The notes under the pieces: generated by a model
Seen by the model: only the letters and a program-made list of their open reading frames with translations
What the model was told of the DNA's origin: nothing
The model's database searches: none
Translations under genes and position numbers: made by a program
Shown here: piece by piece, positions 6,517 to 14,507 of the stretch
Position numbering within the stretch: position 1 is the first letter of the stretch
Layout: each line of letters begins with the position of its first letter
Assembly (NCBI GenBank): GCA_030039005.1
Contig: JASHQT010000111.1
Coordinates: 1 to 21,259 of the forward strand
Source: Bryobacteraceae bacterium
Lineage (GTDB): Bacteria; Acidobacteriota; Terriglobia; Bryobacterales; Bryobacteraceae
Length of the DNA stretch: 21,259 bases
Reading direction: 5' to 3'

Positions 6517-7095
6517 TTAACTGTTCAGCGCTGCCGTGATGAACTTGCGCATTTTGTCATGATCCTTTAGGCCGGGAGCCCTCTCGATCCGCGAGCATGC
6601 ATCCACGCCCCACGGCCGCGCCTGCTCGATCGCCGTGCGCACGTTCTCCGCATCCAGCCCACCGGCGATGATGATCTTCTGCTTCAAGTGCGGCGCCTTG
6701 GACCAGTCCCACGTGTTCCCGCTTCCTCCTGTCACGCCGTCGGTCGAGTCAATCAGCACCGCCTCCACGCCCTCCGCACTCGCCAGCATCTGCGGATCCT
6801 CGGCCGAGATCGCCTGCCAGATTCGAAAGCCGCGGGCGCTCGATATCCCATGCAATTGCGCGACATCGAGGCCTGCATCAATCATGATTCTCGCGATCGT
6901 CTCGGGCGACTCATTCACGAACACCCCTACCTTCCACACATTCGCTGGAATTTTCTCCCCGATCATTGCCGCACCGGTATGCGAAATGTATCGAGGACTT
7001 TGCCGATAGAAATTGAATCCAATGGCCGAAGCCCCGGCGTCTACTGCCGCCAGCGCATCTTCCCGATTGGTAATCCCACAAATTTTCACCATCAT
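6517..7095 (-). CDS. trpF: Phosphoribosylanthranilate isomerase
   Basis: A 192-residue TIM barrel that performs the Amadori rearrangement of phosphoribosylanthranilate to CdRP, the step before TrpC. The opening VKICGITNREDA contains the catalytic Cys, and the LIDSTDG...GGSGNTWDW region carries the conserved Asp and the phosphate-binding glycines. IAGGLDAENV and GVDACSRIERAPGLKD end the barrel; the last segment deviates from the commoner VDVSSGVE-APGVKD wording. Two ATG codons stand in tandem; the first overlaps the trpC stop by four bases (ATGA) and the second by one base, so translation is coupled either way. Confidence 0.95.
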   Translation of the reverse strand: MMVKICGITNREDALAAVDAGASAIGFNFYRQSPRYISHTGAAMIGEKIPANVWKVGVFVNESPETIARIMIDAGLDVAQLHGISSARGFRIWQAISAEDPQMLASAEGVEAVLIDSTDGVTGGSGNTWDWSKAPHLKQKIIIAGGLDAENVRTAIEQARPWGVDACSRIERAPGLKDHDKMRKFITAALNS

Positions 7096-7880
7096 CCGAG
7101 CAATGCCTCAAGCGCCGACGCAGGATCGCCGGACTTCATTAAATGCTCTCCCACCAGGAACGCTTGATACCCGGCCGCGCGCAGCCGCGCCACATCCGCC
7201 GCCGAATGAATGCCGCTCTCCGCCACTCGCACCACGCCGTCGGGAATCTTCGCCGCCAGCCGCACCGAAGTCTCAAGCGATACTTCAAAGTTCCGAAGAT
7301 CGCGATTGTTCACGCCGATGATTCGCGCACCCGAAGCCACTGCGGCCGCGAGCTCGTCTTCATCGTGTACTTCCACCAGCGCGGCCATGCCGTGGCGCGC
7401 AGCCAGCTCGCGAAAATCGCGCATCTGGCGCTCGGTCAGGATGGCCGCGATCAGCAGGATCGCATCGGCGCCATAAGCCGCTGCCTGATGAACGTGATAG
7501 GGATCGATGGTGAAGTCTTTCCTAAGCGCCGGCAGCCGTACCGCCGCACGCGCCGCGCCCAGATCCGACAAGCTTCCCTGGAAATGTTTTTCGTCCGTCA
7601 GTACCGACAGTGCCGCCGCGCCACCCCGCTCGTACTCCCGCGCGATCGCCGCCGGATCGAAGTCCTCAGACAGAACGCCCCGGCTCGGCGAGGCTTTCTT
7701 GATTTCCGCGATGATGGCGGGCGTGCTGTCAGGTGTCCGGTTGGTCAGTGCCCGTAAGAAGTCGCGCCGCTGAGAAACCGAACGCTCGGCGCGCTCCTCA
7801 ATCCCTGATTCCCGAACCTCCAGTTCGATCTTCTTTTGCTCGACAATCGTAACCAGTACATCTGGAAGCGCTTTCACCAT
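7092..7880 (-). CDS. trpC: Indole-3-glycerol phosphate synthase
   Basis: A 262-residue TIM barrel that decarboxylates and closes CdRP to indole-3-glycerol phosphate. Key motifs: AEIKKASPSRG (Glu59, Lys61), ALRKDFTIDPYHV with the general-acid Lys, ALVEVHDEDEL with the catalytic Glu, IGVNNRDLRNFEV, and VAESGIHSAADV. It is a single-function enzyme, not fused to TrpF as in enterics. It is the first trp gene here, 34 bases downstream of an outer-membrane-like gene. No Shine-Dalgarno is obvious before ATG 7880. A TACAAT hexamer in the gap could be a -10 box of an own promoter, but no trp leader peptide or attenuator is visible. Confidence 0.96.
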   Translation of the reverse strand: MVKALPDVLVTIVEQKKIELEVRESGIEERAERSVSQRRDFLRALTNRTPDSTPAIIAEIKKASPSRGVLSEDFDPAAIAREYERGGAAALSVLTDEKHFQGSLSDLGAARAAVRLPALRKDFTIDPYHVHQAAAYGADAILLIAAILTERQMRDFRELAARHGMAALVEVHDEDELAAAVASGARIIGVNNRDLRNFEVSLETSVRLAAKIPDGVVRVAESGIHSAADVARLRAAGYQAFLVGEHLMKSGDPASALEALLG

Positions 7881-7914
7881 GGCCGGCGGGAAAACTCAAT
7901 TGTAACCCGCCCGC

Positions 7915-8838
7915 CTACTTCGGCGCGCCCCAGCGGACCCCGAGGAAGGCGCCGAAGACGGTAGCACCGATATATTCGGCATTTTGCGGCGAGGTCTTAA
8001 AATGGAACAACTTTGCGCCGATTGAAACTTCGGTGCGGCCGATCCACCTGCCTGCCGAAGCCTGGCTATCGAGAATGTCGGGATGGTGCGGAATTCCGAA
8101 ACCGGAGGTTCTGATCTCCAAATGAATGTTCTTGCTAGCCACGTAGCGCACGGCGAGGCCTAAGGTGGGAAGGAAGACGTAGCGCTCGCCGATGGCTGAC
8201 GGGTACGTGGTGAAGTCGTCCGTTGTGGAGAGGTCCTGTGGCGCGTCGATTCGGGAGTGGACCAGCGCCGCTTGCACTTCCCAAAGCGACTTGAAGCTGA
8301 GCTTCGCGTTGTGCTTGGGGAAGGGCCACAGCAAATCCTCGAACGAAAGCTTGAACTCGTCGAGCCGGTACTGGGCTCTGACATATTCGTCAGCCGGAAT
8401 TTCGACTCCGTACGGATAGACAATCTGGCTCGAAGTGGTAGTGCCGGAACCGGTCATCCGGAAATAAGAGAAACGCAGATAGTCGTTCGGGTTCAAGGCG
8501 AGGTTAGCCTGAAAACCTGGGATCCCGTTGCTATGCCCGGGAAAATCGAGCGTCTCGTACTCCGTGGCCGCCGCGCCTCCCTTCAAATCGGGATGGGCCC
8601 AGTTGGCCCAGTAGAACGCTTCAAACGACCATTCGCGGTCGAAGTCATCGCCCAACACTCTCGGAGTTTGGCCGGGAGATTGGACCGTCGGCGTTGCGGG
8701 TGTCGAAGTTTCCTGCTGCGAATTATTCGGGGGAGCGGTATTCTGCGCCCAGGTTTGCTGAGCGAACCCGGCAATGATGAGAAATGCAAGAGCGGTCGAG
8801 CCCAAGACCGAACTAAAGACCCCAGCCTTCACGAACAC
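7915..8838 (-). CDS. Probable outer-membrane beta-barrel protein, unknown function
   Basis: A 307-residue exported protein starting at GTG 8838 (a second GTG lies two codons in). Residues 1-31 form a signal peptide with a hydrophobic run STALAFLIIAGFA ending QTWA. A Pro/Thr/Gln/Ser-rich linker (about 32-60) follows. The rest shows alternating hydrophobic and polar residues and many aromatics (EWSFEAFYWANWAHPDL, DYLRFSYFRMTG, LGLAVRYVASKNIHLEIRTSGFG), which suggest amphipathic beta strands of a barrel. The last residues WGAPK are not the usual aromatic C-terminal signature. I recognise no named family. It lies 34 bases upstream of trpC in the same direction, so it may share a transcript with the trp genes although no functional link is evident. 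Confidence 0.65.
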   Translation of the reverse strand: MFVKAGVFSSVLGSTALAFLIIAGFAQQTWAQNTAPPNNSQQETSTPATPTVQSPGQTPRVLGDDFDREWSFEAFYWANWAHPDLKGGAAATEYETLDFPGHSNGIPGFQANLALNPNDYLRFSYFRMTGSGTTTSSQIVYPYGVEIPADEYVRAQYRLDEFKLSFEDLLWPFPKHNAKLSFKSLWEVQAALVHSRIDAPQDLSTTDDFTTYPSAIGERYVFLPTLGLAVRYVASKNIHLEIRTSGFGIPHHPDILDSQASAGRWIGRTEVSIGAKLFHFKTSPQNAEYIGATVFGAFLGVRWGAPK

Positions 8839-9007
8839 ACTAACCCATGGGCGGCGGAAGCGAGGTTCGCTCGCCGCGAACGAAGTACGTTCATATTGAC
8901 CCCGTAAGGAGGTGAAACTCCACTCGCGGCGATCAGTTGCCCGAGATGCTGTTAAGTTTTGTAAAACAGTGAACCGGCGGGTGGTCGCCAGGGGCCAGGG
9001 CCCAAGA

Positions 9008-9256
9008 TCATTTGTCTTCGGTTTTGTTTTGCACCTTCGCGGCGCCTTTCTTCGTCTTGCTCGCCGCTTTGTTCACACCCTTCTTGGTGCCTTTCTTAAC
9101 GCTCTTGGCCGTGTGTTTTGCCGCTTTGCCGGTGTCCTTGCCGGCCTGCTTGATGTCTTGCCCGGCGTCCTTGGCCTGGCCTTTCGCCGTATCCTGCGCC
9201 AGCGCCGCGAATCCGGCCAGAGTGCCGATTATCAGTGCGATAAGAGTCTTCTTCAC
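9008..9256 (-). CDS. Small exported Lys/Ala-rich protein
   Basis: An 82-residue protein starting at GTG 9256 with a signal peptide (KKTLIALIIGTLAGFAALA, cleavage probably after residue 20). The mature part is highly charged and composed mostly of Lys, Ala, Gly, Asp, Gln and Thr, with a repeating pattern such as KDAGQDIKQAGKDTGKAAKH and KKGTKKGVNKAASKTKKG. It has no Cys or Trp and no hydrophobic core, so it is likely an extended or amphipathic-helical basic protein in the periplasm, reminiscent of histone H1-like tails or LEA-type repeats. A purine-rich GGAAGGGG lies about 11 bases upstream of the start. No family can be named. Composition alone could suggest polyanion binding, which is inference. 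Confidence 0.65.
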   Translation of the reverse strand: MKKTLIALIIGTLAGFAALAQDTAKGQAKDAGQDIKQAGKDTGKAAKHTAKSVKKGTKKGVNKAASKTKKGAAKVQNKTEDK

Positions 9257-9445
9257 GTTGGTTTGATCCCCTTCCGCCTGTTAGACGCGACTAGTACCAT
9301 TTTCTTAATCCGGCCGGGCATTAAGTTGCTAAAATGACGATAGAAGAGCAGATCATGTCGCGACCGGCCACATCCCGCCCCAGCCTGTTCGGTTCCGACT
9401 AGTTTCCTTTTTCGCGGCCCATCCCCAATCAGCGCAGTAGAAAAA

Positions 9446-9449
9446 GGAG
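9446..9449 (+). promoter_or_regulatory. Ribosome binding site of the class III aminotransferase
   Basis: AAAAAGGAGA precedes ATG 9456 with GGAG at optimal distance. This fixes the start and therefore shows that the Asn/Leu-rich N-terminal extension is translated. Confidence 0.75.
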
Positions 9450-9455
9450 ACTGCA

Positions 9456-10877
9456 ATGCCCACGAGAGAAATGGTTCGTCCAGACTTGAGGAACCCAAAT
9501 CTGGTGAACGATGACCTACTGAACAACGATCTGGCGAACAACGAACTTCCGCATATCCTGACCCCGCTCCCCGGCCCCCGCGCCGGCGAAATTATCCGGC
9601 GTGATGCGGCGGTTCTCTCGCCGTCCTATACGCGCTGCTATCCGTTGGTGGCCGCGCGCGGCGCAGGCGCCATGGTCGAGGACGTCGACGGCAACCGCTT
9701 CCTCGATTTCAACGCGGGCATCGCCGTCGCCTCCACCGGCCACTGCCATCCCAAGGTGGTTCACGCCATCGAAGAGCAATCCCGGCGCTTGATCCACATG
9801 TCCGGCACGGATTTTTATTACGAAAACATGGTGCAATTGGCGGAAAAGCTGGCCGCCATCGCCCCCGGCGGGGTTGGTCCAAACGGAGCCGCACACCGCG
9901 TCTATTTCGGAAATTCCGGAACTGAAGCCATGGAAGCCGCGATGAAGCTCGCGCGCTATCACACCGGCCGCGACAAATTCATCGCCTTCACGGGCGCGTT
10001 CCACGGCCGGACGCTCGGCGCGCTCTCGCTCACCGGAAGCAAGGTGGTTCAGCGCAAGGGCTTCGGACCGCTGATTCCCGGCGTGTATCATGCGCATTTC
10101 CCCGATCCTTACCGCCGCCCCGAAGGTATGAGTGCGGAGGAACACGGCGTCTCCTGCGCGCGCTTCATCGAAGACGAGCTGTTTCGCACCATCGTCCCGG
10201 CTGAAGAAGTGGCTGCCATCGTGGTCGAGCCCATCCAGGGCGAGGGCGGCTATCTCGTATCCCCGCAGTCCTTCTTGCACGAACTGCGTCATCTGGCGGA
10301 TCGCCACGGCATCCTGCTGATCTTCGACGAGGTCCAGTGTGGCATGGGCCGCACCGGCAAAATGTGGGCGTCGGAGCACTTCGGCGTCGCGCCCGATATC
10401 TTCACCAGCGCCAAAGGCATCGCCAGCGGCCTCCCGCTCAGCGCCACCATCGCCCGCGCTGAAATCATGAACTGGGGTCCCGGCGCCCACGCCTCCACTT
10501 TCGGCGGCAATCCCGTGGCGGTCGCGGCGGCGCTCGCCACTATCGAATTGCTCGAGACCGGGCTGATCGCGAATGCAGCCCGAATCGGCGCTCATATGCT
10601 CGATCGCATGCGCCAGTGGCCCGTGCGCTTCCCGCACGTCGGCGACGTGCGCGGCCTCGGCCTCATGATCGGATTCGAGCTGGTCCGCGATCCGCACGCC
10701 AAAACTCGCGCGCCCGAACTGCGCGACCGCATCCAGGAGCTCGCCTTCGAGCGCGGGCTGCTGGTCCTCGGCGCCGGACGCAACACCATTCGCCTGTGTC
10801 CGCCGCTGGTGATCACGCGCGATCAGGCCGATTTCGCGCTGGACATATTAGAAGCTACGCTGGAGGAATGTCTCTAA
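9456..10877 (+). CDS. Class III PLP aminotransferase, probably 4-aminobutyrate type
   Basis: A 473-residue fold-type I aminotransferase. The PLP Lys is Lys320 in FTSAKGIASGLPLSA; LLIFDEVQCGMGRTGKMWA contains the PLP-ring Asp; GNSGTEAMEAAMKLAR and GAFHGRTLGALSLTGSK are the phosphate- and substrate-side motifs; HASTFGGNPVA precedes the large C-terminal domain. The overall wording resembles GabT/4-aminobutyrate or 5-aminovalerate aminotransferases more than ArgD, but acetylornithine or lysine-type substrates cannot be excluded. The first ~35 residues carry an unusual Asn/Leu/Asp-rich run (NPNLVNDDLLNNDLANNEL) that is not part of the family. The end overlaps the start of a methyltransferase gene by 10 bases. 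A good ribosome site lies upstream. Confidence 0.88.
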   Translation: MPTREMVRPDLRNPNLVNDDLLNNDLANNELPHILTPLPGPRAGEIIRRDAAVLSPSYTRCYPLVAARGAGAMVEDVDGNRFLDFNAGIAVASTGHCHPKVVHAIEEQSRRLIHMSGTDFYYENMVQLAEKLAAIAPGGVGPNGAAHRVYFGNSGTEAMEAAMKLARYHTGRDKFIAFTGAFHGRTLGALSLTGSKVVQRKGFGPLIPGVYHAHFPDPYRRPEGMSAEEHGVSCARFIEDELFRTIVPAEEVAAIVVEPIQGEGGYLVSPQSFLHELRHLADRHGILLIFDEVQCGMGRTGKMWASEHFGVAPDIFTSAKGIASGLPLSATIARAEIMNWGPGAHASTFGGNPVAVAAALATIELLETGLIANAARIGAHMLDRMRQWPVRFPHVGDVRGLGLMIGFELVRDPHAKTRAPELRDRIQELAFERGLLVLGAGRNTIRLCPPLVITRDQADFALDILEATLEECL

Positions 10878-11437
10878 CCGCTGGCGTGGGCCGCGCGCAG
10901 GCGTCCGCAAGGCGCATTCTCGATGTCGGCTGCGGCATCAACAAATATCCCGGCTCGATCGGCGTCGACCGCAACGCCAACACCCGCGCCGACGTGCTCT
11001 GCGATCTCGACCGTTTCCCGTATCCTTTTCGCGACAGCTCCTTCGCCGAGCTCCGCGCCATCCACGTCATTGAGCACGTCTCCGATGTCATCCGCGCCAT
11101 GGAGGAATTTCATCGCATCCTCCAGCCCGGCGGCCGCCTTTTCATCGCCACGCCGCATTACACGGATTTCAGCTCCTTCTGCGATCCCACGCATCGCTGG
11201 CACCTGAACAGTTTTTCGTTCCGTTACTTCGGCGAAAACCACGGCGGATTCGGCTATTACAGCGCCGCCCGATTTCGCGAAGTCAAGGTGCGCGTGAAGC
11301 TGCTGGCCTTATGGCGCTGGCTGGGATTTGAATTTTTCGTGAATCGTTTCCCGCGCTATCGGAAATTCTGGGAATATTATCTGTGCTACGTGGTGCGCGG
11401 TAAAGTGATGGAATTCGAATTCGAAGCCGTCAAGTAG
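10868..11437 (+). CDS. SAM-dependent class I methyltransferase
   Basis: A 189-residue Rossmann-fold methyltransferase. Motif I is ILDVGCG (residues 17-23), the acidic residue ending strand 2 is Asp34 in IGVDRN, and later segments RAIHVIEHVSDVIRAMEEFHRILQPGGRLFIATPH match the type-11 methyltransferase pattern. Substrate unknown; similar proteins act on small molecules or sugars. ATG 10868 overlaps the aminotransferase by 10 bases. GGAGG is only one base before the ATG, closer than usual, so coupling to the upstream gene may drive translation. The C-terminal part is rich in aromatic and basic residues (FFVNRFPRYRKFWEYYLCYVV). It converges with the coiled-coil gene, with one base between the two stop codons. 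Confidence 0.85.
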   Translation: MSLTAGVGRAQASARRILDVGCGINKYPGSIGVDRNANTRADVLCDLDRFPYPFRDSSFAELRAIHVIEHVSDVIRAMEEFHRILQPGGRLFIATPHYTDFSSFCDPTHRWHLNSFSFRYFGENHGGFGYYSAARFREVKVRVKLLALWRWLGFEFFVNRFPRYRKFWEYYLCYVVRGKVMEFEFEAVK

Positions 11438-11438
11438 T

Positions 11439-11696
11439 TCAGCCGCGTTCTTCCAGGTGCTTCAATCGCGCGTCGATCACCTGCTCCACGCGGTACAGCT
11501 CGGATCGCCACAAATCGCGCATCTCATCGAACCGTCGATCGACGACCTTAAACTGCGTATCCATGTGGGCGCGCAGGTCGTCGATGCGGGTGTTCGTGTC
11601 GCTCAATCGGGAGTTATTCACAAGGATGCCCACCAGGACTGTGAGCATCGTCGGCACGGCGGCCAGTGCTGCGGTAAGAATCTGGCTGTTGTCCAT
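11439..11696 (-). CDS. Membrane-anchored coiled-coil protein, paralogue of 3075-3350
   Basis: An 85-residue protein with one N-terminal membrane helix (about residues 6-27, LTAALAAVPTMLTVLVGILV) followed by a charged, probably coiled-coil region (NTRIDDLRAHMDTQFKVVD, then RRFDEMRDL to the end). Size, topology and scattered identities match the protein at 3075-3350, so both are likely members of one small family repeated in this genome. No function is known. It stands alone between a convergent methyltransferase gene and the upstream region of the phosphoesterase gene. No enzyme motif is present. Confidence 0.68.
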   Translation of the reverse strand: MDNSQILTAALAAVPTMLTVLVGILVNNSRLSDTNTRIDDLRAHMDTQFKVVDRRFDEMRDLWRSELYRVEQVIDARLKHLEERG

Positions 11697-11845
11697 CTGT
11701 TTCTATCCTACGCAACCCGCGCGCCGTGCCCCAAGCCCCGTCCATTACAAATACGTGTATAAAAGTCCACCTGGCATTTCTTCAAAATAGCGGCTGTACT
11801 GCTCGTTACTTTATTTCATTGAGTTGAATATTGCCTCGTCATCCG

Positions 11846-11873
11846 TTCGCAAGCATACATACGGCCGTATAAA
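11846..11873 (+). promoter_or_regulatory. Putative promoter and palindromic operator of the phosphoesterase gene
   Basis: TTCGCA (11846-11851) and TATAAA (11868-11873) are spaced 16 bases apart, a plausible sigma-70-type promoter 26 bases before the start codon. A perfect 12-base palindrome ATACGGCCGTAT (11859-11870) overlaps the -10 box, a suitable position for a repressor. The region is more AT-rich than its surroundings. Inference from sequence only. Confidence 0.4.
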
Positions 11874-11899
11874 TTACCCTTCATGAGGACGAAACGGGA

Positions 11900-13426
11900 A
11901 TGCCAAATCAACTCTCCGCGATCAATCATATTGTCCAGCTCATGCTGGAAAACCGATCCTTCGATCAAATGCTGGGATTTCTGTATCCCAACAACCAGTC
12001 CGCGAGCGGGCAGCCCTATGCGGGCTTGACTGGGACCGAATCCAATCCCGACGATGCCGGAAACCCGGTGCAGGTGTTCAAGATCGACAAGAACACCAAG
12101 CACCCCTACCTGATGCCCGGCGCCGACCCGGGTGAGGGCTTCTTCAACACCAACACGCAACTGTTCTCCACCGACGATCCAGCGCCCGGTGCCACCCCTA
12201 CCAACAAAGGCTTCGTCATCAACTTCCGCGCCGCCATCGCCTCCGATCAAGCTAAGCATTTCAAGGATTCGCTGCCCGATACCGTGCCCTCCGACATCAT
12301 GGGTATGTACTCGCCCGAAATGTTGCCGGTCATGTCCGGCCTGGCCAAGGGATTCGCAGTGTGCGACCAATGGTTCGCCTCCGCTCCCACCCAGACCATC
12401 CCCAACCGCGCCTTCGCCGCCGCGGCCACTTCGCAAGGGCACCTCGATAACAGCGTCAAGGTATTTACCTGCCCGAGTATTTTCGGCCTGCTCTCCGACC
12501 ACAGCCTCGACTGGGCGATTTTCGGTTATAGTCGCGACCCGCTCACCCGATTGGATTACACCGACACCAAAACCGCCGACGAGAGCCACTTCGGCCATTT
12601 TCGCGATTTCCAAACGCGCGCTGCCGCCGGCACGCTTCCCGCGTATTCGTTTTTGGAGCCCGATTTCAGCGCCACCGGCAACAGCCAGCACCCCAATTAC
12701 GATGTGGCCGCGGGCGAGCAGCTAATTCGCGACGTGTACGATGCCGTGCGTCAGGGTCCGGGCTGGAACCAGACGCTGCTCTTTATCACCTACGACGAAC
12801 ACGGTGGCAACTACGACCACGTTCCGCCACCCTGGGGCGCGAACCCTCCTGACGATTCGGTGGGAGAGTTTAGCTTCGACTTCACCCGTTTCGGCGTCCG
12901 CATTCCCGCGCTGCTTATTTCGCCGCGCATCGCCGCCGGTACCGTCTTCCGCGCCAAAACCGGGGTCATCGATCATACCTCCGTGCTCAAGACCATCCAG
13001 ACGCGTTGGGGCTTGCCGCCCCTCACCGCTCGCGACAAGGCCGCGCCCAGCCTGGGCGATGTCCTCACCTTGGCTACACCCCGTACCGACGATCCTCTGA
13101 ACGGCGTCGTGACTCCCACATCCCAAGCGACGCATCCCAATGCGTCGAAGCCGTCCCTCATCGAAAAGATCCACGCCAACAAGGTTGCCCATCTCGAGGT
13201 GCGCAACGATAAAGGCAGTTACGACCAGCACACGCCGCCCGATCTATCCACCAGCGACGCCATCGGCGACTATATTCAAAACCGAACGGCCGCCTGGACC
13301 CAGCACCTCCAGCGCCGCCGTCAGCGGCGCGCCGATCGTAGCCAGGCCTCGGGTGGGCCTGTCGCTGCCATCCCGGCCAAGAGGGCGCCGGCGGCGCGAA
13401 AAGCCCAAGCGAAAAAGAAGAAGTAG
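11900..13426 (+). CDS. Phosphoesterase family protein (phospholipase C / AcpA-like)
   Basis: A 508-residue member of the bacterial phosphoesterase family that includes phospholipase C and acid phosphatase AcpA. Motifs in order: [18 protein letters not shown] near the N-terminus (metal-binding Glu/Asn), [16 protein letters not shown] with the probable nucleophile Thr, [17 protein letters not shown] with metal-binding Asp/Glu/His, and a final [19 protein letters not shown] block. The family hydrolyses phosphate esters such as phosphatidylcholine; the exact substrate is not predictable. There is no signal peptide: the conserved core starts at residue 8 and an in-frame stop (11870-11872) excludes a longer start, so export would need another route. 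The C-terminus ends in a basic tail ([16 protein letters not shown], then KAQAKKKK). GAGG lies upstream of the ATG. Confidence 0.88.
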   Translation: MPNQLSAINHIVQLMLENRSFDQMLGFLYPNNQSASGQPYAGLTGTESNPDDAGNPVQVFKIDKNTKHPYLMPGADPGEGFFNTNTQLFSTDDPAPGATPTNKGFVINFRAAIASDQAKHFKDSLPDTVPSDIMGMYSPEMLPVMSGLAKGFAVCDQWFASAPTQTIPNRAFAAAATSQGHLDNSVKVFTCPSIFGLLSDHSLDWAIFGYSRDPLTRLDYTDTKTADESHFGHFRDFQTRAAAGTLPAYSFLEPDFSATGNSQHPNYDVAAGEQLIRDVYDAVRQGPGWNQTLLFITYDEHGGNYDHVPPPWGANPPDDSVGEFSFDFTRFGVRIPALLISPRIAAGTVFRAKTGVIDHTSVLKTIQTRWGLPPLTARDKAAPSLGDVLTLATPRTDDPLNGVVTPTSQATHPNASKPSLIEKIHANKVAHLEVRNDKGSYDQHTPPDLSTSDAIGDYIQNRTAAWTQHLQRRRQRRADRSQASGGPVAAIPAKRAPAARKAQAKKKK

Positions 13427-13690
13427 GATCCAGGCGCAGTCACGCGCTTTTCAGTTTTTCCGCGCCATGGCGGCGTTTCAGATACCGGTTATCGGGAGCG
13501 CCGCCGCCTCACGCCGGTCGTATTCTGAAGACATTTGCTTCGCTCGCGCCGGGGCGCCTCCTTCGCCGCAACTTCGCCCTTTTGCGAAAAAGTTTCGCCG
13601 CACCTCACACATCGTCCTCCACCCTTTTCGCCGGCGCCGCGACAAATCTCTGAGATCCTGATCGCTCCGAAGGCACTTCTTCGGCGTACC
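13427..13690. other. Intergenic region without recognisable gene
   Basis: About 264 bases between the phosphoesterase and YraN-like genes. Both strands contain open frames, but none resembles a protein and they read as arginine/serine-rich noise. A weak GC repeat followed by T-runs lies just after the phosphoesterase stop (about 13436-13460), which could help termination, but the stem is too short to call. No promoter is clear. Confidence 0.5.
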
Positions 13691-14125
13691 GTGCTTGCCA
13701 GGCTTTACCAATTCGCCGACCTGCTTCGTCACCGCGCCCGCCGCCGTCGCCTCAACGAGGACCACGCCCTCGGCCGCTGCGGCGAAGACATCGCCCAGCG
13801 CTTCTTGCAGCGCGCTGGCATCCTGATCGTGGGTCGGAATTACCGCATGGCTTCAGGTGCCGGGGAAGTAGACCTGGTAGGCTGGGAAGCGGACCGGTTG
13901 GTGTTCGTCGAGGTGAAATCCCGCAAAACCGACGAATTCGGCGCGCCGGATCGCGCCATCGGCCGCGCAAAGCAATCCAGGCTGATCCGCGCCGCGCGCG
14001 AATACGCCCGTCACGCCGATGTCCCCTGGGAAAAAGCCCGCTTCGACGTCGTCAACGTCGTATTTTCGACGCCGCCGGCCGTCACGCACTTTCGCGATGT
14101 CGTAGCTTTACGCGGCCGTGAGTAG
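13691..14125 (+). CDS. yraN: YraN/UPF0102 family nuclease-fold protein
   Basis: A 144-residue protein with the Holliday-junction-resolvase-like nuclease fold of the YraN family. The core GRCGEDIAQRFLQRAG, RNYRMASGAGEVDLVG and RLVFVEVKSRKTDEFG gives the PD-(D/E)xK-type residues Glu59, Asp61, Glu74 and Lys76. ARFDVVNVVF closes the domain. The biochemical role of the family is poorly defined; a DNA-related role is inferred from the fold. GTG 13691 is chosen because the protein then begins with the usual ARLYQFADLLRHRA helix; the frame is open further upstream but without similarity. No convincing ribosome site is visible. The end overlaps the next gene, on the other strand, by 18 bases. Confidence 0.85.
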   Translation: MLARLYQFADLLRHRARRRRLNEDHALGRCGEDIAQRFLQRAGILIVGRNYRMASGAGEVDLVGWEADRLVFVEVKSRKTDEFGAPDRAIGRAKQSRLIRAAREYARHADVPWEKARFDVVNVVFSTPPAVTHFRDVVALRGRE

Positions 14126-14449
14126 CAGAGATGGCGCTGCCCCAATCCCCAGCGCCCCGCCCAGCAAAATACGGGCGGCCCGTTCCGGCTTCACGGTTTC
14201 AAACACGCAGGTGCGGGAATGTTCGCGCCCTTCCACGCGCACGTGCGACGCGTTGTTGCTCACCCGGTAGGCCGTCTCCGCTCCATGCAGCATTTGCAGC
14301 GAGTCCAGCGGCCAGTCCGAATCGGCCACCATGTGAATCCCACCTTGGGCCGTGATCAGAATGGTCATGTCCGTGGGAGTCGCACCGGATTGGACCGCGC
14401 TCTCCGCCGCATCCAGAATCTTCATCGCGTTGTCCACGAACCGGCTCAC
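14108..14449 (-). CDS. Conserved-looking protein of unknown function
   Basis: A 113-residue protein starting at GTG 14449 with AAGGGA just upstream. It shows a mixed alpha/beta sequence without signal peptide: an N-terminal helix (FVDNAMKILDAAESAVQSG), strands around TDMTILITAQGGIHMVAD, a helix/strand region (DSLQMLHGAETAYRV), and an Ala/Gly/Leu-rich C-terminus (ARILLGGALGIGA) that may be a short hydrophobic helix. I do not recognise a family. Codon use and a proper ribosome site support a real gene. It is convergent with yraN (18-base overlap) and divergent from the PD40 gene 67 bases away, so the two may share a control region. Confidence 0.6.
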   Translation of the reverse strand: MSRFVDNAMKILDAAESAVQSGATPTDMTILITAQGGIHMVADSDWPLDSLQMLHGAETAYRVSNNASHVRVEGREHSRTCVFETVKPERAARILLGGALGIGAAPSLLLTAA

Positions 14450-14507
14450 AATTCCCTTATCGTGGTGTGCCGGGTGCCTTTGAAACTAATTACACTCTTA
14501 GTACCCT

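Noticed and set aside
5581..6570. Plus-strand frame of 329 residues
   Set aside because: Antisense to trpB; Arg/His-rich without motifs, a by-product of high GC codon use.
7881..7914. GGCGGG/CCCGCC inverted repeat between the outer-membrane-like gene and trpC
   Set aside because: A 6-bp stem with a 15-base loop and no T-run; not a convincing terminator or trp attenuator.
9334..9402. Possible 22-residue leader frame before the aminotransferase
   Set aside because: Short, no ribosome site and no run of regulatory codons; cannot be separated from chance.
9516..10697. Minus-strand frame of 393 residues
   Set aside because: Antisense to the class III aminotransferase, whose motifs are all intact; the product has no recognisable domain.
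11816..12691. Minus-strand frame of 291 residues
   Set aside because: Antisense to the phosphoesterase gene and its upstream region; Gly/Val-rich shadow sequence.
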